A stretch of 31,411 nucleotides of DNA, from contig CAMLIL010000067.1 of the NCBI GenBank assembly GCA_946480015.1, positions 1 through 31,411 on the forward strand, given 5' to 3'. The position numbers and the translations under genes are program-made. Positions 1-6,540 of this stretch are shown piece after piece. A model generated the notes under the pieces. The model worked only from the letters and a program-made list of their open reading frames with translations, was not told where the DNA came from and did no database searches. Source of the stretch: an uncultured Oxalobacteraceae bacterium (GTDB lineage Bacteria > Pseudomonadota > Gammaproteobacteria > Burkholderiales > Burkholderiaceae). Numbering within the stretch: position 1 is the first letter of the stretch; each line of letters begins with the position of its first letter.

Positions 1-1
1 C

Positions 2-675
2 GACTATAAGTGGACGAGCTTTGACATGCCGCTGCATATCGGACTGGGCAGCACCTGGAGCGAATTCGTCTACGGTCCGGAGCACCAGCGCACCCGCCAG
101 ATGCGCAGCGATGGCAGCATGGAGGTGTCTGCCGGTGGTCAGGTAACCGAAGCCAAGGCGGGCGGCGTGACGGTCAAGACCTACTGGCCGTATGGCGTCG
201 GCCTGGACATCGATCAGCCGGACGGCACGACATCGCTCAATTGAATGCATGCGGACCGGCTCGGCAGCGTGGTGGGTATTACCGACGAGAGCGGTGTGCT
301 CAAGGAAAAACTGGCCTACGATTCGTGGGGTAAGCGCCGTACACTGAACGGGCTGGCGATCGCGGGTTCGGTAACGCCGAACTGCATCGATGGGGTGGTC
401 GACAACCGCGGGTTCACCGGGCACGAGATGCTTGACCAGCTTGATCTGGTGCATATGAATGGACGGGTGTACGATCCGCTGACGGCCAGGTTCCTCTCCG
501 GTGACCCATTGGTGCAGGACCCGCTCAGAGCTCGATGCGCTGGGTGTGATCCACATGAACGGCAGGGTGTATGATCCAGCGATCGGCCGCTTCATTAGCG
601 CCGATCCAAATGTGCCGTACCCTACCAATATCCAGTCGTTCAACCGGTATTCGTACACGCGGAACAACCCTTTAA
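2..675 (+). pseudogene. Rhs repeat protein core, 3' part, broken
   Basis: The reading frame is already open at the window edge and encodes Rhs/YD-type core sequence (FVYGPEHQR, then MHADRLGSVVGITDESG, then HMNGRVYDP and NRYSYTRNNPL), the beta-cocoon shell that encloses polymorphic toxins. It is broken twice. A TGA at 242-244 interrupts an otherwise continuous frame where Trp would fit (TSLN-stop-MHADRLGS). Then the HMNGRVYDP-RF segment occurs twice, at about 450 and 550, exactly 100 bases apart; this shifts the frame, so the last piece (about 516-675) reads in another frame. The core stops at NNPL, where the variable toxin tip would normally begin, and no toxin follows. The likely origin is recombination between two Rhs C-terminal junctions. 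The Rhs identity is firm; loss of function is inferred from the breaks. Confidence 0.85.
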
Positions 676-687
676 GAGTGGTAAGTG

Positions 688-978
688 ATGAGCGAAAAAT
701 TTACGATAGGCGAGATTAAAAGTCTGATTGAGCGACTTCAACAGCATGCAATCTCAACGCAAGAATTTTGTACTTTGTTTGAGCGAATATGGAATTTACA
801 ATTTGAAAAAAAGAGTGTTCCACATAAGATATTTGAAACACTAGATTTTCTGTTCAATGAGGTTGTCCTGTTTAGTCCATTCCCCAGAGAGCAGTGGGGA
901 TATCCAAAGTATCGGGACGAAGCGGAAATTCTGGCCGCTGCTGCGAAGGCGCTTCTTTCAATAGTTCAACGAAGGTAG
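688..978 (+). CDS. Small immunity-like protein (colicin D immunity type), orphan
   Basis: A 96-residue, acidic, mostly helical protein (SEKFTIGEIKSLIERL at the start, PREQWGYPKYRDEAEILAAAAKALLSI near the end, shown here only in part). Base composition is clearly more AT-rich than the flanks, as is common for Rhs toxin-tip and immunity cassettes. The start at ATG 688 is preferred over the adjoining GTG 685. Length, helical pattern and position directly after a Rhs core fit a cognate immunity protein; the pattern resembles the self-protective colicin-D-like immunity family, whose toxins cut tRNA-Arg anticodon loops. That family call is from memory of the pattern, not a search. The matching toxin tip is absent: only about 12 bases separate the end of the Rhs core from this start. 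The frame is intact, so it could still protect against a neighbour's toxin. Confidence 0.6.
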   Translation: MSEKFTIGEIKSLIERLQQHAISTQEFCTLFERIWNLQFEKKSVPHKIFETLDFLFNEVVLFSPFPREQWGYPKYRDEAEILAAAAKALLSIVQRR

Positions 979-1009
979 TGGGGTCAGGAAAAACATAACT
1001 TAACAGTTT

Positions 1010-1036
1010 TTCGTCTACGGCCCCGAACACCAGCGC
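1010..1036 (+). other. Short Rhs core scrap (second copy)
   Basis: These 27 bases encode FVYGPEHQR and match bases 65-91 of the Rhs core except for three third-position changes. The scrap lies past the immunity gene and directly before the transposase remnant, so a second Rhs gene, or the other half of the first, was once here and was cut away when the insertion sequence arrived or recombined. Confidence 0.65.
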
Positions 1037-1037
1037 G

Positions 1038-1394
1038 TTGGTGAACGCCCCAAAAAAGACCTTCAAGGACTACGAGCCCGGTTTCGTCCACGTTGACATC
1101 AAGTACCTGCCGCAGAAGGCAGATGAATCGTCGCGGCGCTATCTGTTCGTCGCAATCGACCGCGCTACGCGCTGGGTGTTCCTTCCGCAGCGCGCCATTA
1201 ATGGCAAGACGTCAATCCAGGCACTCAAGGACTGGCAACAGCGCCGGCCAGAATTATTCGTCAAGCGAGTTTATGACCGGGCGGGATTAGACAGCAAACA
1301 AATCAGCGGGTCAATTCTCGTGAGCAGAGGCGGGTCAATTCCCGTGAGCGCCAAAGCTCAACGCAGCGTTGTATTTTCAATATTACGGATGTAA
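1038..1394 (+). pseudogene. IS481-type transposase, internally deleted
   Basis: The frame carries the start of a DDE integrase core (FKDYEPGFVHVDIKYLPQ, then RRYLFVAIDRATRWVF) with the first catalytic Asp in HVDIKYL. Directly after it comes what looks like the C-terminal tail of the same family (KTSIQALKDWQQRRPELFVKRV). The middle of the protein, with the second Asp and the Glu of the DDE triad, is missing, so it cannot transpose. Homology ends near 1297; the rest of the frame runs on into a direct-repeat region. The N-terminal helix-turn-helix is also absent, as the Rhs scrap sits immediately upstream. IS481 is assigned from remembered motif similarity; a related integrase-core family is possible. 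Confidence 0.7.
1306..1349 (+). repeat. Two 20-base direct repeats, possible IS end
   Basis: GCGGGTCAATTCTCGTGAGC at 1306-1325 is repeated with one change at 1330-1349, a 24-base period. Tandem subterminal repeats of this sort are typical of some transposon ends, for example IS21-family elements. They lie between the transposase remnant and the 3' end of the convergent SLT-domain gene. Confidence 0.45.
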
Positions 1395-2170
1395 GCGGCC
1401 TGATCGTGACCGACATAGTTGCCAAGCGCTCGAGTGTAAATAGCGTCTGGAGAGGCTCCTGCTCCCAAACTCGCGCCTGCCTGATTTTTGTAATCCGCTA
1501 GGTGCTGCATACCAGCAAGCAGTTGGACGGCCGTGCTATTCTTCAAGTCGTTGCTGGACAATTTCACTCCGGAGCTGGTGGTCATTCCGGGTGTTGCCCA
1601 CACCCCACCAGCAAGAATTCCGCTGGTCACTTGAAGCAAACCGATTGACGGCCCGCCCTGAGACCAGTTCCGATTGGCATCCCCCATCGTCGTCGGGTCG
1701 CCGTTAGATTCCACGCGATATTCCCGTTTTACTATTTCCGGATCCAAGCCGAATTTAGCCGCGTTTGCATCAATAAAGGCGTCATAATCCGCCTTGCTTT
1801 TCAATTGGCCGCCATTAGATTTAGCATCACGTAGCATGCTATCGGAAATATAATTTGTACCGACTTTATCCACGCGAACCTCCGATTCGGACAAGCTATA
1901 CGTCCCGGTATGCACATTCCGTGGCATTGACGGCGCCTGTGTTGCTGGATCGGGTTTTTGCTCCGGCAGGGCGCCATCGCCGCCGTTTGACGGGGTGTTG
2001 CCGTTTTGCGCGCCGTGGCTGAGCTTTTTGTGGAGACTCGTGAGTATGCGATCGAGAAGTTTCTCATACTCGTTTTTGTGGAGCTTGTTGGCGTGCAGCT
2101 CCGTATTCAATTGCTTGATTTGGTCGAGCGCCAAGCGGAGCCAGGTATTGACTTGGATTGTATTGCCCAT
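1358..2170 (-). CDS. SLT-domain lytic transglycosylase-like protein
   Basis: A 270-residue protein with a helical, charged N-terminus (about 1-50), a low-complexity Pro/Gly/Asn linker (about 52-90) and a lysozyme-like SLT domain (about 130-265). The catalytic Glu is probably E154 in YRVESNGDP, followed by the substrate-groove motif SIGLLQVT (about 175-182, the GLMQ equivalent). Such enzymes cleave the peptidoglycan glycan backbone. No signal peptide or membrane segment is visible, so it is either cytoplasmic until delivered by a specialised secretion system or released by another route; the Rhs debris nearby makes an effector or a secretion-associated wall-opening enzyme worth considering. 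The 3' end abuts the IS repeats, so the last residues may have been altered. Activity and export route are inferred. Confidence 0.65.
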   Translation of the reverse strand: MGNTIQVNTWLRLALDQIKQLNTELHANKLHKNEYEKLLDRILTSLHKKLSHGAQNGNTPSNGGDGALPEQKPDPATQAPSMPRNVHTGTYSLSESEVRVDKVGTNYISDSMLRDAKSNGGQLKSKADYDAFIDANAAKFGLDPEIVKREYRVESNGDPTTMGDANRNWSQGGPSIGLLQVTSGILAGGVWATPGMTTSSGVKLSSNDLKNSTAVQLLAGMQHLADYKNQAGASLGAGASPDAIYTRALGNYVGHDQAAYIRNIENTTLR

Positions 2171-2909
2171 GGACTAACCCCTTACAAATAGATAATGATC
2201 GTGCAAAATAATGTGACACGTAGTGCAGTTTCTCTGACTTCATGCCCCAATCCGATTGGCGCGCGCAAGACCGGGTGAATGCGATCTTCCCGGGATATAG
2301 CGTAAAAGATCAGGCTTGCCAGGCTGCGTCAAAAAGCGAAGCCTTGCCCATGGCGCCGAAGCACAGCCGGGATCAATCGGTCAATATTTTCTGAATCTCC
2401 ATTGATGATTCTCTTGCCATCATCGACGCATATTGATTGTAAATGTTCACACCCCGACCGGAATCGCCGGCAGAATGGGGCTCGCCAGTCCTTTGTGCGC
2501 CGCGCCAATCGCGCTTGCAATGTAGCGCCATGACGATGCCGCACGCTTGCGGCAAGTGTCGATGACGCTGGCGTTTACCCGCCTGGCAGCGCAGGGGCGC
2601 CATGCTGGCCGTGGTCGTCGGCGCAGGCTTGGCAGGTGGTGCAGCCGGCTGGACGCTGCGCGGCGGCCGGCATCGACGTGCCGACAGGGGCAGAGGCGGC
2701 CCACGGCGGCGTTGCGTACGCCATGGCCACATTGGCGCGCCAGGCCGCCCTCGCCAAGTTCGGAAAAATAAATGTACGGTGCCGTATACTTGTCCAAAAA
2801 GGTGGGGTATAGTGATTTCACTGCGCTTCCGGCAGGCCCGCACCGGGCGGTGCCGCGACGGATTGAACCAGTTATCGCTGCCGTCATTTTTTGTCCAGAA
2901 GGATATTTA
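2171..2909. other. 739-base stretch without a convincing gene
   Basis: All long frames here look like chance frames of GC-rich DNA (Arg/Pro/Ala-rich, no recognisable domain). The one exception is the tail of a minus-strand frame ending at 2373, reading GVNIYNQYASMMARESSMEI and resembling a genuine protein C-terminus; the adjoining minus frame stops at 2447 and could join it by a single frameshift. An A/T-rich patch at 2763-2820 contains the dyad TACGG-N2-CCGTA (2775-2786) and a TATAGT (2808-2813), and may hold the promoter of the small exported protein gene at 2910. Confidence 0.4.
2373..2545 (-). pseudogene. Possible C-terminal remnant of an unknown protein
   Basis: The last 25 or so codons (about 2373-2450) encode an ordered-looking helical segment, NIYNQYASMMARESSMEI, followed by QKILTD and a stop. 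Upstream the same frame becomes Arg/Cys-rich and implausible, whereas the neighbouring minus frame (GAAHKGLASPILPAIPVG) reads more like protein until its stop at 2447. This pattern fits a frameshifted remnant. I do not recognise the family. Confidence 0.25.
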
Positions 2910-3253
2910 TGAAATCTCGCATCATCTCGCTCGCTGCAGTACTGTCTGTCACCGTTGGCGCCGCGTTCGCACAGGCTCCGGCTCCGGCCCCTGTGGCTAA
3001 ACCGGCAGCGCAGACCTGTACCAAACAGAAGCTCAGCTCCGAGTCTCTCATCGCGGAGATCCTGGACAATGCGGACGCCAAGGCAGTGCTGATCAAGCAT
3101 GTGCCGGTGATTAAGGACGACGACCAGATTGAAATGGCGCGTCCGATGTCGCTGCGCTCGATCCAGTCGTATGCAGAAGACCTATTCACCGACAAGGTTC
3201 TTGAGGCAATCGATGCGGACTTGGCGAAGTTGCCGCTTTGCCCTAAAGCCTAG
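2910..3253 (+). CDS. Small exported protein of unknown function
   Basis: A 114-residue protein with an obvious signal peptide (MKSRIISLAAVLSVTVGAAF, cleavage likely after AFA-Q near residue 22), an Ala/Pro linker (about 23-37) and a compact mature domain of about 75 residues. AAGGATATTT directly before ATG 2910 supports this start. The mature part (ESLIAEILDNADAKAVLIKH, then VPVI, ending with an IDADLAKLP element) resembles a short helical module that, as far as I recall, also occurs at the end of some exported esterases and glycoside hydrolases of sphingomonads and Massilia-like bacteria, built around an NPxAKAVLxKHxP pattern. The two mature cysteines (in QTCTKQ and PLCPKA) could form a disulphide. 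No enzymatic motif is visible. It has its own terminator and appears monocistronic. Confidence 0.7.
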
Positions 3254-3333
3254 TCGCTCCGACACGGCGGCAACCATGCGGATGCTGCGACAACGGTAGT
3301 CCCCGGCGCTGCCAGATCGAAGCGCTGTTTTGT

Positions 3334-3362
3334 GGGCGCCGCCTCGGGCGGCGCCCCTTTTT
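3334..3362 (+). terminator. Intrinsic terminator
   Basis: A perfect 10-bp stem, GGGCGCCGCC (3334-3343) and GGCGGCGCCC (3347-3356), with loop TCG, is followed by C and TTTTT (3358-3362). It lies 80 bases after the stop of the small exported protein gene and insulates the following tetR gene. Confidence 0.9.
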
Positions 3363-3442
3363 GCTATGATGGGCGCGAACTTCCCCTGGCTTGACCAGCC
3401 CTGGCGCCCGCGATCATGCAGGCGCTTGCACCTTATCGTTCC

Positions 3443-4162
3443 ATGACAAAAATTCCCGCCTCAACCGTCACCGTCGCGACGCTGGAAGCCGCGCCCGCGG
3501 TCGAGCGCGTCAAACTGCGCGGCCGTCCGCGTAAGGAGCAGGAAGCGGTCATTGACGCCGACATCCTGGGCTCGGCGATCAGCCTGTTTGGCGAGATGGG
3601 CTTTGGCGGCACGTCCATGGAAGCAGTGGCGGCGCGCGCCGGCATTTCCAAGCGCACTCTCTATATGCGGTACCCGGACAAGAAGGCGCTGTTCAAAGCG
3701 GTCATCGACTCAATCGTCACCAATGCGCGTCAGCCGGATCCCCCTGCATTCGCAGACATGCCCGCATGCCTTGCCTTTCACCTCGAAAATTTTTTTCTCA
3801 TCTGCGATGATCCGGGCATGCGCGTCATTTTCGCCATGTCAGAGAATTCCGTTCAAAGCTTGCCGGAATTGGCCAAGCTGGACCAGGAATTTACTCAGGA
3901 GCTCGGTGTCCGGCGTATTGCCGCGACGATTGCCGACACGGCTGACCGCGCCGGCTTGTGCGTACCTGACCCAGCGTTCTATGCCGCTGCCTTGCTCGAT
4001 CTGGCCATGGCACATCACAAACGCGTTCGTACACTCATGCTCCCCGATGACGTGGCAAGAACGAAGGCAGTTGGCCAACGCATCGCCGCATTGTTGTTGG
4101 CCGGAATGCAGGCCGAAGCCGACGCTGCCATCGCCGCGCAAGGCCGGCGCGCGCGGGCTTGA
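3443..4162 (+). CDS. TetR/AcrR family transcriptional regulator (first of four)
   Basis: A TetR repressor of about 239 residues. After a basic, Pro-rich N-terminal extension (RVKLRGRPRKEQ) come the DNA-binding three-helix domain, with the HTH in TSMEAVAARAGISKRTLYMR followed by YPDKKALFKAVI, and a helical ligand/dimer domain. The GRPRKE extension is typical of TetR proteins that make minor-groove contacts. The start is uncertain: ATG 3416 would add nine residues, and neither start has a good Shine-Dalgarno. It follows the terminator at 3334-3362 and is convergent with the deoR gene. No target gene is adjacent, so its regulon cannot be read from the sequence. Confidence 0.85.
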   Translation: MTKIPASTVTVATLEAAPAVERVKLRGRPRKEQEAVIDADILGSAISLFGEMGFGGTSMEAVAARAGISKRTLYMRYPDKKALFKAVIDSIVTNARQPDPPAFADMPACLAFHLENFFLICDDPGMRVIFAMSENSVQSLPELAKLDQEFTQELGVRRIAATIADTADRAGLCVPDPAFYAAALLDLAMAHHKRVRTLMLPDDVARTKAVGQRIAALLLAGMQAEADAAIAAQGRRARA

Positions 4163-4261
4163 ACTACCGGCATGTTTCATTCGCGCGTAGCGTCCTGGCC
4201 AGCTTGCGCAAGCATTGGGTTTCGGCTCCGCAGTCTTTTTGGGGGGAGTGTTGAGGACCGG

Positions 4262-5056
4262 CTAGTGATGCATGCTGACAGGGGACATTGGGTCGACGAT
4301 ATCGACCTGGACACCTGCGCGGCGGAGCATGCTGCAAGCCTCGGTGGTGACATGGCAATCGGTAATGACGCGGCCGACCCGGCTTAATCCACACAGAATC
4401 AGACCGCCCGCATTGTTGAATTTTGAGCTGTCGGCCAGGACGATCAATTCGTCTGCTTCGGCGAGCAGGCGCAGCTGGGCCTTGATAAGGAAAGGATCGG
4501 TCTCGATCAGACCGAGCGCGCCAATGTCGCCGATGCCTGTGAACATCCGGGTACAGCTGGCGTACCCCGTGGCGTCGGCGTCAAACGGACTGTGAATAAT
4601 GTTTTGGTCGCGATAGACGCATCCACCGGGAATGGTGATGTCATGCTCGCCACACTTCAGCAGATTCTCAGCCATTGCGAAAGAATTCGTCAGAATCTGC
4701 AGCCGCTTGTCGCCCAGGTAGTCGGCCATCATATAGGTCGTTGTTCCGGCCCCGATCGCGATTGCATCGCCGTCGCTGCACAGGGTGGCTGCGTGGCGGG
4801 CAATTGCGCGTTTGCTGGCAACCTGACACTGAAGACTGTCCACCCAGCGCATTGCTTCCAATGTGCGCGGCTTCTCGGCAATTATCTGGGCCGCCCCGCC
4901 CCGGGTGCGCTGGATCAGCTGGCATTTCACCAGATAGCTGATGTCCCGCCGGACGGTGGCAGGGGAGACACCCAGCCATCGTCCTAGTTGCTCGACACTT
5001 GCCTGCTGATGCGTATCGAGCAATGCAAGGAATGCGCTTCGTCTTTTCAAATCCAT
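4262..5056 (-). CDS. DeoR family sugar-phosphate-responsive regulator
   Basis: A 264-residue DeoR-type regulator. The N-terminal winged HTH is MDLKRRSAFLALLDTHQQ followed by ASVEQLGRWLGVSPATVRRD (recognition helix SPATVRRDI). The C-terminal domain is of the isomerase-like sensor type with the expected phosphate-binding loops (GDAIAIGAGTTT, later ILTNS and DSSKF). The start is set by GGAGG seven bases before ATG 5056; an in-frame ATG at 5122 would add 22 residues but lies inside the operator and has no ribosome site. Members bind phosphorylated sugars and repress catabolic operons. The divergent neighbours are two tetR genes rather than a sugar operon, so its target is probably elsewhere, perhaps the polysaccharide genes downstream in the window. 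Confidence 0.88.
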   Translation of the reverse strand: MDLKRRSAFLALLDTHQQASVEQLGRWLGVSPATVRRDISYLVKCQLIQRTRGGAAQIIAEKPRTLEAMRWVDSLQCQVASKRAIARHAATLCSDGDAIAIGAGTTTYMMADYLGDKRLQILTNSFAMAENLLKCGEHDITIPGGCVYRDQNIIHSPFDADATGYASCTRMFTGIGDIGALGLIETDPFLIKAQLRLLAEADELIVLADSSKFNNAGGLILCGLSRVGRVITDCHVTTEACSMLRRAGVQVDIVDPMSPVSMHH

Positions 5057-5099
5057 TGTCGCCTCCGCCAGCGGTCGTGGGCCGCAATTCCTCAGGAAA

Positions 5100-5122
5100 A
5101 TGAACTGAACAGTCCAGTTCAT
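5100..5122. promoter_or_regulatory. TetR-type operator dyad in the deoR/tetR divergent region
   Basis: ATGAACTG (5100-5107) and CAGTTCAT (5115-5122) form perfect 8-bp arms. Within the dyad, AACTGAAC-A-GTCCAGTT (5103-5119) is palindromic with one mismatch, the usual size for TetR operators. A further half site, AACTGGACT (5164-5172), is the exact inverted copy of 5111-5119 and lies 28 bases before the tetR start at 5201. The arrangement suggests control of both divergent genes by one or both products of the tetR pair. Confidence 0.6.
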
Positions 5123-5130
5123 ATTTCAAG

Positions 5131-5159
5131 AGCGTAGGTTGTTGCAAACTGGAAGTCAA
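5131..5159 (-). promoter_or_regulatory. Putative sigma-70 promoter of the deoR gene
   Basis: Read on the minus strand: TTGACT (5154-5159), a 17-base spacer, then TACGCT (5131-5136). Transcription would start close to 5124, right at the edge of the dyad at 5100-5122, so a protein bound there would block deoR transcription. Confidence 0.5.
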
Positions 5160-5200
5160 GTTAAACTGGACTCCTCTGTACATTTTTTGGGCGCGGCGGG

Positions 5201-5860
5201 ATGAATAGTAGGGCGAAAATACGACAACAGATTCTGGATGCTGCGCTGGGCGTCTTCCGTGAGCTCGGGTTTGAACGCGCGACCATTGCCGATATTTCCC
5301 AACGGGCAGGCCGGTCGCGCGTCACGGTGTATAAGCACTTCGAGTCGAAAGAATCGCTATTTCTTGCGTGTATGCTTCCCCTGGTTGCTGCCGCACACGC
5401 GGAATTGCTCCAGTCCCTGGATGCAGTGCCGAAAAATGTCGCTGCCGAATTAATCGAATTCGGGAAGCGCACACTGCACTGGGCGTACTCAGACGAGGTG
5501 GCGGCATCGCGCCGCTTGGTGTTTTCAGAATCACATCGGTTCGATCTTGGACAGAAAGCGTATGTCAACGGCTATCTCCCAACCCTTGAGCGCGTCGAGT
5601 CGTACATTGACCGGGCCATGGCGGCCGATCTTTTGCGGCGTGACGATGCGCGGGCTGCGGCAGTCAATTTCACTGCCCTGCTCGAGGCGGAGCTTCTGCC
5701 TCAGCTCATCTTTTGCGTCTACCGCAGAGAAGATGAGCTGGACATCGATGCCAAGGCTGAGCGGGCAATCAATGCCTTCATCGCCATCTACGGCCGATCA
5801 CCGCGCGAGCTCACATCGCGCCATCGAGGTCGCAACGTAAAGGGTACAGGAGCTTTATGA
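5201..5860 (+). CDS. TetR/AcrR regulator, first of a coupled paralogous pair
   Basis: A 219-residue TetR protein. The HTH lies at about residues 24-46 (TIADISQRAGRSRVTVYKHF) and is followed by ESKESLFLACM; the C-terminal domain is helical (AAELIEFGKRTLHWA, then RRLVFSESHRFDLGQ), similar to AefR-like regulators. Its stop TGA overlaps the ATG of the next gene (ATGA at 5857-5860), so translation of the two is almost certainly coupled. The two proteins align along their whole length. It is divergent from deoR, with dyad sites in the 144-base gap that suggest autoregulation. The C-terminal tail after IYGRSPREL is basic and disordered and has no counterpart in the partner. Confidence 0.9.
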   Translation: MNSRAKIRQQILDAALGVFRELGFERATIADISQRAGRSRVTVYKHFESKESLFLACMLPLVAAAHAELLQSLDAVPKNVAAELIEFGKRTLHWAYSDEVAASRRLVFSESHRFDLGQKAYVNGYLPTLERVESYIDRAMAADLLRRDDARAAAVNFTALLEAELLPQLIFCVYRREDELDIDAKAERAINAFIAIYGRSPRELTSRHRGRNVKGTGAL

Positions 5861-6459
5861 GGACAAAGAGCGCAAAGAAACGCCAGGAGATCGTGGAGGT
5901 CGCCGCGCAGCTATTCCGGGAGGTCGGCTATGAGCGCACGTCAATGGACGACATTCTGGCCCGGGTAGGGCGCTCGAAGGCCACGCTGTACAACTACTTT
6001 CCATCCAAGGAAACGCTATTTTTGGAAGTGGTCTTCGCCCCGATCGAGCAGGACCTGCAAGCGGTCTACAGCGTGCTGGACGGACCGCTGGACGATATCG
6101 TGGCGCTGCTGCTTGAATTCGGGCGACGCGCGCTGACACTGGCATTCCGGTCGGACGTGATGGCCGCGCAACGCTTGACGGTTACTGAAGGCAATCGGTT
6201 CGACATCGGCCCACGCGGCTACAAGCTGGCCTATCTGCCATCTTTGCAGCGGGTCGCCGGATTCATGAGCCGTGCCATGCAGGCTGGGTATTTGCGCCAG
6301 GCCGACCCGGTGGTGGCGGCACAGCAGTTGTCGGCCTTATTGGAGGCCGATTGGGTGCAACGCGTGCTCTACTGTGTGAACGATGTACAGGAAGAGGGGA
6401 ATATTGAGGCAAATGTTCAGCGCGCTGTCGGCGCGTTTCTGGCGATCTATCGTTCCTAG
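5857..6459 (+). CDS. TetR/AcrR regulator, second of a coupled paralogous pair
   Basis: A 200-residue TetR protein with its HTH in TSMDDILARVGRSKATLYNY followed by FPSKETLFLEVV. It shares with its upstream neighbour the FREhGaERh start, the GRS-K/R-TLY-Y recognition segment, a LxEFGRRALTLA/EFGKRTLHWA helix, the E-RFDhG motif, the LPxLxRV helix, an ALLEAxxxQxxxCV helix and a closing AhxAFhAIY segment. This is strong evidence for tandem duplication followed by divergence. The overlapping start guarantees near-equal synthesis, which is what a heterodimeric repressor would need; separate homodimers with different targets are equally possible. The gene is convergent with the next tetR, only 78 bases away. 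Confidence 0.9.
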   Translation: MRTKSAKKRQEIVEVAAQLFREVGYERTSMDDILARVGRSKATLYNYFPSKETLFLEVVFAPIEQDLQAVYSVLDGPLDDIVALLLEFGRRALTLAFRSDVMAAQRLTVTEGNRFDIGPRGYKLAYLPSLQRVAGFMSRAMQAGYLRQADPVVAAQQLSALLEADWVQRVLYCVNDVQEEGNIEANVQRAVGAFLAIYRS

Positions 6460-6527
6460 CAACTTGCCATCGTAGCCTGTCGGCGAGGCGTCCCTTGGCC
6501 AACGGCCCTCGCCGTCGTTGTGCACTG

Positions 6528-6540
6528 CTGACCCCACTTA
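6528..6540 (-). repeat. TAAGTGGGGTCAG element overlapping a stop codon
   Basis: On the minus strand TAAGTGGGGTCAG begins with the stop codon of the fourth tetR gene. The core AGTGGGGTCAG also occurs at 977-987 on the plus strand, directly at the end of the immunity gene. I recall short GTGGGGTCAG tags at gene 3' ends and mobile-element edges in related bacteria, so this may be a dispersed short repeat; two copies alone prove little. Confidence 0.3.

Noticed and set aside
1306..1349. Direct repeats as a CRISPR array
   Set aside because: Only two units with a four-base gap; no spacers and no cas genes.
2547..2771. Plus-strand frame with many Arg and Pro residues
   Set aside because: Composition is that of an out-of-frame read through GC-rich DNA; no ribosome site, no domain.
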